This document shows, piece by piece, positions 10,797-21,802 of a stretch of DNA of 64,000 nt. The notes beneath the pieces were generated by a model that saw nothing but the letters and a program-made list of their open reading frames with translations, had not been told where the DNA came from and did no database searches. Origin of the DNA: Pelomyxa schiedti (lineage: Eukaryota > Evosea > Pelobiontida > Pelomyxidae). Location: assembly GCA_020536535.1 (NCBI GenBank), contig JAHLWZ010000222.1, forward strand, positions 124,001-188,000, read 5' to 3'. A program made the position numbers and the translations under genes. Position 1 is the stretch's first letter, and each line of letters begins with the position of its first letter.

Positions 10797-10960
10797 GGTT
10801 ATATGGGATTGCAATTACCTTGCAACCCTACTGAATGTGGAAACTATACCCATGTTTCTGTGGATTCAGGAATACATAGAGGATATACACATCTTTCTGA
10901 CGGCTGCACCGTCACCTTGTTATATTTTTGCTGTTGGAATTCCCTGTTGGCATAGACCGT
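10797..10960 (+). pseudogene. Decayed duplicate of the 3' end of the preceding gene
   Basis: DNA from about 10801 repeats, with substitutions and small indels, the segment beginning near 10545 inside the preceding gene. Both share atatgggattgcaat, a following ctgaa block, an accatggtttctg/cccatgtttctg block and a tctttctg block in the same order. Translation shows the shared IWDCN(D/Y)L, after which frames diverge. It is read as a relic of a tandem paralogue. Confidence 0.55.
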
Positions 10961-11158
10961 GAAGTAGGCCCCAACTTGGCGATTCATCCTCAAATTGTTT
11001 AGGTGCACACCACAATCTTCATTTCGCGGTGAGTCTGCCATTTCTACTTCAGAGAGTGTCGGTTTGCCCTTTCCGCGAACTAGGAAAAATTAAATTATTT
11101 TGATAATTTGCCACCCTTCGGATAGGCGGAGCGAGTTTTTTTTAAAAAATTGAAAAGT

Positions 11159-11548
11159 ATGTGGGCCACAACCACGACGACGTCGTCGCAACCGCAAGGC
11201 ACCCCTCTCGCCACGTTGTCCTACGCGATTCCAACTCCCCAGCAGGCGCAGTTGCAAGTTCGCACGCAACCACGCACGCAACTGCAGCCGACGCCGCCCC
11301 CCCAGGTTTCCCTGTCCGTGTCGGCGTCGGCGACCGGGGCGCCGGTCGTGGCCACTAACTTGGGCCCTCCTCCCTCCACGGTCGCGCAGCAGGGGTTTCC
11401 CCTGGCCTTCCAACAACCACCCCCGCAGCAACCACAGCAACCACCACCTATGCAAAATATACTCCCTCCCGGATCCCAATTCCAACAGCAGCAGGAACTC
11501 CTCGTGCTCCAGCAACAAATACTCCAAATCCAGAGGCAGCAGCAGCTC

Positions 11549-11583
<35 letters not shown>

Positions 11584-13144
11584 ACAACAAAACGCCACAC
11601 ACACCAGCCTCCCTACCACCCCCTCAGGGTCGCCCACGCAAACGCACCCTCCCCCGCCCCCGCAAGCCCCCCCACAGCAGCCTCCGCCACAGCCGACGCC
11701 ATCCACGGCGCAGCAGCAGCAGCAGCAGCAAGGGGGGGGAGGGGCAGCGAGGCACCACCGGCACATAGGGAACATACAGTGCAACCAGGAGCCGCGGGGG
11801 GGCAGCAGCCGCCACGTGTGCGGGGAGTGCCTGCGGACGACGGTGCGGTCGGGGCACAGGCCGGGCGACCCGTGGGAGGGCGACCTCAAGTCGGGCACCC
11901 ACACCTCCGTGCACGCCATGTGGAACGTGCAGGAGGTCACCACCTGCTTGTGCGACGAGGACGTGGTGTTTGCTAGGTGGGGTCTCAAGAGGCTGGACCT
12001 GCTGCACTTCTTTTGTATGTCTGTATAGGTGTCCGTCCCGATGTGGTGTGATGGGATGGCTTGGCTTTTGTTCTTATTCATTTACTTGTATATAAACAAC
12101 TGTCCTGCTACTGGACTCAACTTATCTTATTAAGCACTACATACTAGTTCCATACACCAACTCTAAAACCTGTATGGAATACGCCACTTGTAAATTTTAC
12201 TGGCTATTTTATTAGTATATATAATTATTTATATGTTTCTAACATTGGCTCGATAATGGTTTTTAAGTGCTCGATCGTTTTGCAATATGTGAGGAATGCC
12301 TTAATGGGTTGGAAAGCCCTCTGCGGAGAGAGTATAGCCACGTTTGGCTCTCAGGCTTTAAAGAAGCAAAACCACAGGTACAGTTCCATTTATCACAATG
12401 ATTTCCAACATAACCTCAGGGGACATGTGCCGATTGCCGAATGGTAGTACGAGTCTATAAACCAGTTATGACTGAGTGCTGGGGATTACATCCACTCAAT
12501 GGGGATAGTCCCTTCTTATGTAAAAAATGCTTGTGGACAAGAAGTGTACCCTCTATCGATAAGTCAATGACCAGAGAAAAGCACAAATCAATTCTCATCC
12601 AGATCATTTCCTTGCTTCCCTCATGTTTCTTTTAAACTCGTTAATGTCCCAACTTACATTTTCTTTCTCCCAAACAGTCCCACCAGCAATAAGAGAGGCC
12701 CTTATCAAAATTCTGCAGAACTACTACTACTTCCAAACCATTGTGATGCACATATCAGGGCACTTCCACATCAACCGGGAGAGGTTGAATGACAGGAACC
12801 AGTCTATTCACGGTTGGCTAGTTGTGTTCTCAGACACAGTTCTCCCCCTGCTCTCCACCACTGCCACCGCACCACCCCCAGAGGAACTATTCGAGTACTA
12901 CCTAACATTCTCGCAACTGAACTGGCTCGCAACCACCATATACTCACTTAAGAACTGCCCCGAGGCCCTTGTAATTCAGCAGAAGTTCCGTCGCGAGGAC
13001 TTTTGCACACTGGCTTGGCAGTTCCAGCAGCGGCTGGCTCTGTTCCCATCACTCAAGACACACCCACCACATCCATTCCCTTGGGCGTCGTTCTTCATTT
13101 GCAATCCTGTGGTTGTGAACCCCTTTGGTGGGGGTATGTCATAG
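11159..13144 (+). CDS. Poly-Gln protein with CxxC zinc-binding pairs
   Basis: Four exons (11159-12014, 12268-12377, 12420-12624, 12678-13144) total 1638 nt, 545 residues. Residues 1-200 are Gln/Pro/Thr-rich with a poly-Gln run. After this come paired cysteines: HVCGEC, TTCLCDE, ICEEC (exon 2), TCADC and LCKKC (exon 3), which suggests one or two zinc-binding modules formed across exon boundaries. The C-terminal exon is helical and aromatic (ALIKILQNYYYFQTIVMHI, EELFEYYLTFSQLNW) and ends GGGMS. Intron 1 is long for this genome (253 nt). No family was recognised; a transcription or chromatin-related role is plausible from the glutamine-rich region plus zinc pairs, but unproven. Confidence 0.75.
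11535..11590 (+). repeat. CAG/CAA repeat encoding poly-Gln
   Basis: A run of CAG and CAA codons interrupted by one CTC encodes a Gln tract inside the preceding gene. A second shorter CAG run lies at about 11708-11732. The antisense frame gives a spurious Cys-rich open frame. Confidence 0.85.
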
Positions 13145-13219
13145 TATGAATACAAGGAAAAAAGGAACTGCGTTTTTTTTTTTGTTGTTATCTGGGGCTG
13201 TTTGGCCATGGAAGGAAAG

Positions 13220-16200
13220 CTAGAAGGGAGAAAATTCGGCCTCATCCAAGTCTTCTCTTTGTTGTGCGGATTCTTCCACCCAAGCTTTATCCACGAAGAA
13301 CTAGTTGAATAAGAGATAAATTGGTAAGGTGGTGTGTGACCTTGTGAGTCCAGCCAGCTTGCCTTTGAAGCTCAGGTACTCTCGTCAAGTCACTCTTATC
13401 CATAATAATGTGTGTTACGGAGACTGTCACTGAGTTGGAAGTGGTAGCACCAAAAAATGTGGCAACTGCCTCGGTGGATTCCAGGGAACAATTCTCAATT
13501 GGTGTGCTTGCATCACTGGAGGATGTGAATTTCGTTAGATGAAAAGGTAGCATTACCTTACAATGCGGAATTTGTCAAAATAAAATACATAGTTGCGGAA
13601 GATTGACCACCACACCTTGGGAAAGTAGTGCTGCTCTAGTGGCATCACATCAATCTAGAAAAACATTAGGTGTTGCGGAGAAAAAGCCTTAGCTACATCT
13701 ACATCCTCAAGGGAAGCTTGCCCAGTGAGCTGTTTTTTAATTTGGAGGAAGACCTGTACATGTGAATATGCCATTGTGTGAGGAAATACGATACTTCGCT
13801 GAGTGAGGCAGCTGTTGCCTCCTTTGTATACGAGTCCCCAAATCGATCAACCTCTTTTTGGAAACGTTGTTTTGTAGCTTCTGTAGTAAATAACATGTAT
13901 CTGCTCTTAAGTCAGATGTCTCCAATTCACTATTCATTACTTAGGTTCAAATGGGATAAGCTTATTCTGCGAAACGCAAGCAAGTAACCAGGCTGCATCA
14001 GCAATGTCAGAAATGCCTTTTTCCATCAGATTCTTGACCTTGACAGCTGTTTTCCCCCGTTGTTATTAGGGAAGAGTGATTTGGTGACAATACTTTTTTG
14101 AGAGGCAATGCAACACAGTGTATTTGAAGTAGGGTACTGTACTTTTGTCCCACCACATTGCACTATCGACCTCTCCAATTCTTCTTTTGGGTGCTCAGGT
14201 GATGCATTCAAAATACCTGGCCACTTATTCAGTGAGTGGAAAAGAATTTGTCAACCCTACAAAGTTCTACGCCATTAAATATGTTACTGGTGACCTGGAT
14301 CTGTGATGTGTCCGTTGCTCTATATGCGTCAATAACTGATAATACCCCCTGTTTGCTTCTTGTAAGCCAATACATCCAAAGGATTACATACTTTTTTATG
14401 TTCGGTACGCTGCACTCTTCTTTTCTTTTCTTTTGTTACTCCTGACGGTGCTTTCTGAAACACGGCGGAGAAAGGTCTCTTGGCATAGCGGCCTTCCGCG
14501 GCAAATCTTTGTAGCTCTACACAGAAAGAATTGTTATGTTGAACAGGGTATTGAATTGGAGAATAAACCTTCTAAGGTTAGACATTCGTTCCAGTCTTTG
14601 TCTGCTCGAAATCTCACCACACGAGGAAACCTCAAGGTGAACCCTGCCTTGTATTTGTCGGAGGGCACAATCTGTGCAGCTTTGACTTGGATGATTTTGG
14701 AACTAACGAATATGTTAACTATTAAAAAACCACCGAAGTACAAACTGTTGAGGTTCGATCCAAACATCTGGCTTCTCTTTAAAACCTTCCGCAAGTTGAA
14801 TACTCTGAGGAGGTGTATTGGTCTGAAAAACTCGCCAATGTGGTTCAAGTTGCTTTTGTAAGACGGCCAATTCAGAATCAGAATAGCCTGTTCCAACTTT
14901 GGCAAGGGAATGAAAGCTGTTCTTGAGTGGGATGCCGTATTACCGAATACACAAAGGACATACACAATTTGTTCCTCATTATGGGCTAGAACCCCAATCA
15001 TGAAATGTGAGATGGTGCCACCTCTTCGATTCCCAGTTCCATAGTATCCACCTGGGTTGCGTAAGTGTTGACTATGGGTAAAACAACGACCTAGAATAAG
15101 GACATCCAGATCATCACCAATTCCGTCAACATATTCTGGCTTAAGCTTGAGCCACTTTTGCTTTCTTTCACCAGGAACATAGGTACTATCTAAGTTCTTC
15201 AGCATAATTCCTTCTTCTCTAATGACGTGTGAGGAAGAAGTATGAAACAGAAGTAGTTACCTGTTTAGTATGGCAGCATCCAATGCCGTAATAACCTCTG
15301 CTGTTGTCTTGGCTGGCCTCTGTTCAACAAGTTCTAAAAGTTTGGGTTTCGGACTGTGCATGTGCAGTCAGGGTTTTTCATAATTTTTGTTGGTTTTTTG
15401 GGAAGGTACTTTACAATCCGCTTGAGGATAGCGAACCTCTGCTGGAGGGTCAGACTCATCAGTGACTGCCCCTTGACGAATAGCACATCGAAAACCACAT
15501 CTAACAATATGTGCAGTTCGCAAAAAGAGATAAAGACATACAGCACAACTGTTTCCCCCAATTACGTGAATCAGGTCCAGCCTGTGAGTCACCAACAAAG
15601 TCTCGAGCATATGTGGCTTTTGAAGTAAGTATTGTTTGGTATAACTTCAGATACCAAAAGACTTCAGCTTGCCAAATTCCTCAAATCTCTCCGTTATAGT
15701 ATCCCACACAATTAACTCTCCATCCAGGATGCATCTTTTCAAGAATTACCATGAAAAGGAACTTAATTCCAGGAAACTGACGAGGATACAACTACTCGCT
15801 CCCGGATGACTGGTGCAAGCTTGCTACCATACATATGGGAACAATTGTTGCAATTTCTTGTATACAATTCAATCTTCTCACCATCTTTGTGTGCTTGAAT
15901 TCTTTCGCCATCGAATTTTGTCTGTGTGAATGTCACAAAAATTAAAGCCACTCACAACCTCTATCACAAAAGGGTGTCCTTCCATGAATTTGACTACTTC
16001 CTCTGGGGGGTGCCTGCTTGCCAACATGGGCTTGATTGGATGAAATAACGCAATGACCTAGATAATCTTGAACACGAACTCCACAATGGAAAGCCAGTAC
16101 ATACATCGTGCTGGTCCAAGTGGAAGTCAGGATTCTGCAATTCTTCACAGACTCGTCGAAGGTTACTCGTAACATTATAGATGTCCATTGCTTTCTCGTG

Positions 16201-17103
16201 GAAGTAATTCAAGAGAGACTTTTCAGAAATCCCAATCTTAAGTTCTGTAAAAAAAAAAAGTTCTTTCAGTGTTCGAGGATGCTACTAACAAGACTTCAGT
16301 TTAAGGCCTTTCCTTTCAAAATTATTCTCACAATCCACTTCTGTTCTTTGGCCGACGAGAGCCGTATCATTTTCTTTAGAACAGCAACTTTGTCCTGCCT
16401 GCTCATGGTGAGGGTTGTAGTCTTGTCTTGACCATTGGATAAACCGCGTTACGGAGGTATTAAGCTGGTCAAGGTAAAGGTTGAGATCGTATAAAGACAT
16501 CTTCCCGGACGTGATCTCACAGCGGTTCTTCAAAGAAAGGAAAACAGCATTTCCAAAGTCGCCAGCTTCCTGAGTAGCAATGAATGAACAAAAAAAATCT
16601 CAGCGCAAAACTGCAGGAAGCCCACCACATTGGACGTGGGTTTGCGCCAGTGAATGAGCCGTACACCATCATCGGATGTGGGACTAATCCCAAGCAGTTC
16701 CACATACAGTTTGGCAATGTTTTTCTCTTTCATCCCATAAGTTGCTCTTTCCCTGTCCAACTTTCACAGTCACTGACAAGAAGAAGGGGAGAATATGGTA
16801 GCGTTGGTTTGGCTCCGCGACCGCCGCCCCGCCTACCTGAGGCAGCAAAATCCTCATCAGCGGGAAGAAGTTGTCGTCCCTGTAGTGCGAGAAGAACAGT
16901 TGCACCAGCCTCTTCTTCTTCGTCGAGCTCGGCTCGCCATACACCCTCTCCAGCAACTCCACGACACCCGAGAACGGCACGCACCGATCGAACCCCCCTG
17001 ATCCCGACGCCGACGACGTGGCGCTCGTGCTCGTGCCCGTGCTACTAGTAGTTGTTGCCGCTGTCGTTGGGCTCAACTTCGATGGATGGTCGTCGGCACT
17101 CAT
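13220..17103 (-). CDS. LIG4: DNA ligase IV (ATP-dependent, NHEJ)
   Basis: At least 17 introns. The N-terminal ligase domain starts MSADD and contains FFPLMRILLPQ and ATYGMKEKNIAKLYVELLG. The adenylation motif I is TKFDGER (catalytic Lys), motif III CILDGELIVWD, motif IV REEGIMLK, motif V WLKLKPEYVDG, and the OB-fold end is TLRFPRVVRF. Two BRCT domains follow: the first ends in DAAWLLACVSQNKLIPF, the second in VTHIIMDKSDLTR and FFVDKAWVEE. Between them lies the XRCC4-binding type linker (YMLFTTEATKQRF, DRFGDSY). Stop is TAG 13220-13222. The order and both BRCTs identify ligase IV, the sealing enzyme of non-homologous end joining, rather than ligase I or III. One intron near 16245-16312 lacks a GT donor. 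The protein is roughly 1000 residues, near the family norm. Confidence 0.95.
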
Positions 17104-17186
17104 TGTTGTTTGAAGCAGAACAAATTTGTACTAAAAGAGTCTTTTCTATGAAGCTAAAAAAAAAACAAGTTGGTCGCGCTGGGGGT

Positions 17187-17416
17187 TCAGTGGTCGCCGG
17201 TGATACGAGGGGTGATGCCTGTGGTGGTGCTGAAGGTCGTGATGATACGGCGCAGTCGCTCAGCGTTGGCCTGCGTGGGGTGCAAAAGATTAACAGCCAG
17301 ATAGGGGAAAAGAGTAAATAAAGATGTACCTCTTCCGCGGCCTTGTGGGAATCTGCCGCCTGCTGAAGTGCGTTGTCGACTTCTTGGATTAATGCCAGAG
17401 TGACACTTGTCTTCAT
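17187..17416 (-). CDS. 56-residue helical protein
   Basis: Two exons, 17416-17330 and 17270-17187, around a 59-nt intron. The first exon encodes MKTSVTLALIQEVDNALQQ and an alanine-rich helix; the second an Arg-rich start (ANAERLRR) and a Thr-rich end, stop TGA. The heptad-like spacing suggests a short coiled coil, perhaps a subunit of a larger complex. It is 83 bp upstream of LIG4 on the same strand. Too short for the family to be recognised. Support comes from a clean intron and frame. Confidence 0.5.
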
Positions 17417-17537
17417 CAGTTGGTTTCCTTGGGTGTTTTTTTTTTTTTTTGAAAGTAATGTACACACTTTATTCGAGTGATGGTTTCTGTTTGCAGTTGC
17501 TCACCTAGTGGTTAAAAGGTCCTGTTAGATTTACCCT

Positions 17538-18756
17538 TTATTTCAAATGTGAGCAACCGAAGTCAAATAAAGATGGCTCTTTCTTGAAAAGAGTGAGCCA
17601 TGTAGTCAGGATTGTAATACAATGTAAGGCATTCCATATTGTACTTCCCTGTGTACATAGGTCCTGTGTCCATTGGGGAACATAGGCACCAGGTGCATGT
17701 AATTTATCTTTAGGGGAATATAAAAAAATAGTACGGAAAAGAAGTGCAGAAAGAAGCACACTTTCTAGGTCAAAGACCTTCTGATAGTGCATTTCTACTC
17801 TGTTAAACATGTCATTGGAATAAACATGGCTCGGTCACCTTTTCCTAAACTCCTCGAGTCCTTGCATATTCACTTGACCCAATTCAGGAAAGAGGTCACA
17901 CCCTAGCATGGTTATAAGCCTTGTAACAATTAAGCCACAACCTGTGGGGAGGAAATAGTCCGCGATTGTAGAGAAAGACTTCAATGAAGAATACTTCGGA
18001 TAAAACTTGGGTTGGGGTAAGGTGGTGAAAGAATGAATTCGAACAACTTGGGTTACTCGACTCTTTCCACTAAGAAAGGTCAGGTTATTGGTAGAGAAGT
18101 TTTTTTTAACTCTGTCGAGGTGCGGCTGAGACAGAGAGCTACAGATTTAATGAGACTTTTAATAAAAAGAAGGAGAAAAGAAGCTTCGAACACCAACCTG
18201 ATGATACTGTTGCAGTTCTCTATCATGAAGGAAATGCACTCACACATTTTCAAATTGACACTGGGCTTTGACAATTGTGTTGGGTATTGTTGTCTTAGGC
18301 AGCTGTGTGCCTCCGTAGGGATAAATTTGCCATTCAAAGTATAAGGAATTAGAAACCACTGTTTCGAACCCTAGTGACGGTGAGAGGGGAAAAGGAACGT
18401 CGGTTTTGTGGTATTTTTTTCATTACCTTGCTATCAGTTCCCTGCACCACAATTTGAGAAGTAGGTGGGATTCCCGTCCAATTCGCGAACTGTTACGCTC
18501 AACCCTAAGTTCGACGATACAAAAAAAGAAAAAAAAAAACACTCTCGAGAGGCACCTTGTTCGGTACGTCGGAGGTAGGCAATAGTATCAAGTTGTAGCA
18601 CAGATTGGGCGGGTCACAGGGTCCCCTGGCACAAGGTGGCTCAAACCAGTACACAGGAACCTGCTCGACACTTCGGTTGTTGAAGACACCTCCCGGTAGG
18701 AGTGGTGGTGTAGCCACGGCCCCGCTGCGCTGTTGATTCATCCCACCAGTGAACAT
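17538..18756 (-). CDS. Unknown multi-exon protein
   Basis: Start ATG 18756 (MFTGGMNQQRSG). Exons join in frame through introns near 18487-18535, 18371-18398 (28 nt), 18220-18243 (24 nt, GTGAGT donor), 18138-18208 and 17807-17846. The protein is about 325 residues. Segments include PPLLPGGVFNN, a VPVYWFEPP start, NWTGIPPTSQIVVQG, FEWQIYPYGGTQLPKT, then a helical half (LPTGCGLIVTRLITMLGCD, VFDLESVLLSALLFRTIFL). The hydrophobic runs are amphipathic rather than clear membrane spans. No family recognised. Frame continuity over several joins is good evidence that it is real. Confidence 0.65.
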
Positions 18757-19041
18757 CCCACGGTTTTAGTTGTTTTTTTTCGACAACAAACAAAAATCAT
18801 GACAATTCGGGCAAGCAACTTGGGCTTTTCCTCTGTTCGACCCTTTGGAAGAGGTCCGGGAATCTGGGTACCCACCGTTTATGTTGTTGGGGGAGTGCTA
18901 TCTCCTGAGCATCACAGAGCTGCCATTCCCGCCAGCATAAGTTCCAAAGCTTCAACTTAGGAACTTTTCGAAAAGTTCCTTGCTTGGCCGGTCAGTACCA
19001 ACTCCCGCCATGGCTAACTAACTTCCCCCTATTTTCCCCCA
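18757..19041. promoter_or_regulatory. 285-bp divergent promoter region
   Basis: Lies between head-to-head starts at 18756 and 19042. It contains a palindrome-like aacttttcgaaaagtt at about 18961-18976. Short plus-strand open frames here look non-coding. Regulatory role inferred from position. Confidence 0.35.
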
Positions 19042-20129
19042 ATGTCCCACGTCCACGAATCCACAACCAGCAGCAGCAGTAGCGCCGCGGCCGAGCACCC
19101 CGTGCCCGCGCCCGCGCCCTCGGACCCGCACCCCTGCTCCAAGCTCGAGGCCATACACACCTACATCCTCCACTTCTTCAGGCAGCAGCAGCAGCAGCAC
19201 CGCGGCGGCGGGGGCGCCGAGGACCCGCGGGGCCCGCGCGCCGAGTCGTCGCCGGCGACGGGCGACATCACGGTCCGCGGCGTGCTCGCCTGCGTGGACA
19301 TCGACGAGACCCTCATATTCAACATACAGACGGCCGTGATGATGATGCAGGAGTGCCCTGCGGCCCCGTCGTCGGACGACGACCCCGAAAGGGGGCTCAG
19401 GACAGTTGGGGAACTGCAAGAGCTGATGACGAGTGGCGGCAAGAAATACGCTACGACGAGGATTAAAGCTGTCCAGTTCCTGGACCAGGTTTCTCTATTC
19501 TTTTTTATTATTATTATTACTATTATTCAAAATATCTGTATGCATTATATCTATCCTACGAACTACTATGTTTGTTGCTGTTTCTAATCACCAAACTGCT
19601 TTCTTTTCTTTTTTTTCCTCTCCCTTTCTCTCTCCTCTCTCCTTTCCTTTTCCCCTCCCAATGTACTGTGGGGAAAAAAAAAACAAGCTGCAACGTGAAC
19701 TTGGGCCTGAAAACGTACTGCTCATTACTGCCAGGAGTAGTGAGGCTGCAACAGTAACAAAACAACAACTGAGTGAATGTGGATTTCCAAGTGAACAACT
19801 GAACATACTGTTTGCCAACAAACAACCCAAAGGGCTGTTTGTCAAACAATGGCTGGAACAAAATGGACGATTAGCTGAATGTAGAGGAATTGTTGCTATT
19901 GATGACATGACTGGGTAAATTCCCAACTCCCAACTGAGCATCCAATACCCAAACAACACATACCCACACCAATCCCACAAACTTCAAAGGGAATATTTCT
20001 TGGACAGTTACCCCCTGGCTTTCCCTGAGATGAGAGATAAAATCCTACTCCTGAAATTCCTGACCTATGGAACTTTCTAGTATTTTTAATGTGCCCATGC
20101 TTGAGACTCACTTGGAAGCCCATCAATGA
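19042..20129 (+). CDS. HAD-superfamily protein, DUF2608-like
   Basis: Three exons (19042-19488, 19688-19914, 20081-20129) give 240 residues. The first 75 residues are Ala/Pro/Ser/Gln-rich. HAD motif I is VDIDETL (nucleophile Asp near residue 88), motif II LLITARSS, and motif III IVAIDDM, with NKQPKGLFVKQWLEQ before motif III as in the DUF2608 family described from Legionella and relatives. The short last exon ends in an ETHLEAH tail. A phosphatase-type activity is inferred from the complete Asp/Thr/Asp motif set. The first intron (199 nt) is long and pyrimidine-rich. Acquisition from an amoeba-associated bacterium is possible. Confidence 0.75.
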
Positions 20130-20350
20130 AACAGAAAAGGTCTTGACTCTCTGTACCAGGGCAGGGAAAATTTCTGAAACATCTGTCTGGCCATCTCTGG
20201 TCCAGACACTTGTGAGCATTTCAGAATCTTCCCTGTGTCTGTCAGACACTGCCAACCAAGACCCAAACACCAAAAAAAAAAAAAAAAATCAAACAAAATT
20301 TGTGTGAATTTTTGTTGTTCTTTTCTTCCCCCCCTTTTTTTTTTTTGGAA

Positions 20351-21517
20351 TTAGAGGTCTTCCTTTTGTGTGCCCTGGTCAATAAACTTCTGACATGACA
20401 TGAACTCGTCAACAGTCAAACGGTGTTGCAGAACATGTGTGCACAAAAGAGGGATATCTCCTTCCCTCTCAGGTCTGATGTCCGGTATGTGTATTCTGGT
20501 CAAATCAAGAGGTGCAAGCAGAATACCTATCCCGGCATCTTCATTTTTGAACTCTCTTTTTTTGTGGTTAATTGGAAAAAGTTGGTTGGTTGTCAAAGGA
20601 CCTAAGAGGCACTGCCGGCTGTGCCAGGTATGAAACAACATCATAAGTTAGCGCATATCCACAGCCAGACATATAGGGGAGGAAAGTCTGGCAATCCCAC
20701 CAGTTTGGTTCGTAATATTTTGCGTTAGGAGAGTGATAGACATATGAATTGCTAGGATGAGGTCATCAACTAGATAAGAACAATGCACTACCCACTTGTG
20801 TTGAAAGCCTAGGTACGCATATTTCTTGTTTGAGTGGAGTCGGAAAATGGCTAAAAATTTCTGATAAAGTTAAACTCTCCCCTGGATACACTCTAAGACA
20901 ACCATACTGGCAGGTTCAAGAAGCTGTCATCGTCAACTTTCATTAGCCAGTGATATCCACCAAAAGGGTATTCCCTTTTTGCCCACCGCGTCACTGCTAG
21001 TGTTTTCCTCATCAACAGGGCATACTGCTCGACTGCATCCACTTCAGCAATATCATGGAATTCCGCCTAATTTTTGGTCAGTCAATATCCAATGCATAGT
21101 CCATCACAATAGATAGTAACAGCTGGCCATAGAAACAACTTGTTCCGCCTCCACTTTCTTCCTTGTTTCGGGGTCCAACTGAGAGAAATTCCCAATGGCA
21201 AACTTATACGCCACTCTCACACCAACTCCCTCACTGTCCCTTATCACCACTCCCTCGCCCGCGTGCGTTCGCAATTCGCCGTCGTCATCTGCAACTGCTG
21301 CAGTTGCAGTTTCGGCGGTGGTCACCAATTGCGACAAGTAGGTGCTGCGCGCGGCGGACCTCAGAGCGAAGTTCTTTGGTGCCGAAGTTATTACGGCCAG
21401 CAGCAACAGCTCTGGATGGTCGTTGGCACCACCAGCCGTCGATGCTAAAACTCCACTGACAGACAATACTGCCACTACCGCAGCCGTAACGGCTACCAAC
21501 GATTGCGTGGGGCCCAT
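20351..21517 (-). CDS. Beta-1,3-galactosyltransferase-like glycosyltransferase (GT31)
   Basis: Start ATG 21517 (MGPTQSLVAVTAAVV) begins a hydrophobic signal anchor typical of Golgi type II enzymes. Following motifs match the GT31 order: LLLLAVITSAPKNF, RSAARSTYL, a YKFAIGNFS strand, HWLMKVDDDSFLNLP (DxD metal and nucleotide-sugar site), YLGFQ, YYEPNWWDCQTFLPYMSG, CGYALTYDVVSYLAQ, and NEDAGIGILLAPL (EDxxxG). Five exons join in frame; stop TAA at 20351. It probably transfers galactose or a related sugar to glycans in the Golgi. It is head-to-head with eS4 across about 285 bp. Confidence 0.85.
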
Positions 21518-21802
21518 CAGACAGTTTTTCCTTGTGGCTTTCAGTTTTGTGAGCAGAGTGACTGGAAGATCTTTCAAGTGGTCTGGGTATTGATACACTC
21601 TGGAGGTTTTGTTCCAATTGAAAAGAAGGAAACAGAGAAGCTCGGTTAGATCCTACAGATTAGAGAGAAGATTTTGTGATGCAACTGTTGTTCTATCGCA
21701 GTTGTTCGTTTTCGGTCAGGTACTTTAATTTTTTCCCTTCCCGGCAAAAGAAACTTTTTTTTTCTCGTTCTTTCATCTCGGGAATTTGCTGCACGAGCGC
21801 AG
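21518..21802. promoter_or_regulatory. Divergent promoter, galactosyltransferase / eS4
   Basis: Between minus start 21517 and eS4 ATG 21803. It holds pyrimidine-rich tracts (21723-21790) expected near a ribosomal-protein transcription start. No defined element recognised. Confidence 0.35.

Noticed and set aside
11221-12081. Minus-strand Cys-rich open frame of 286 codons
   Set aside because: It is the antisense of the CAG and CCA repeats; the cysteine runs reflect the poly-Gln tract on the plus strand.
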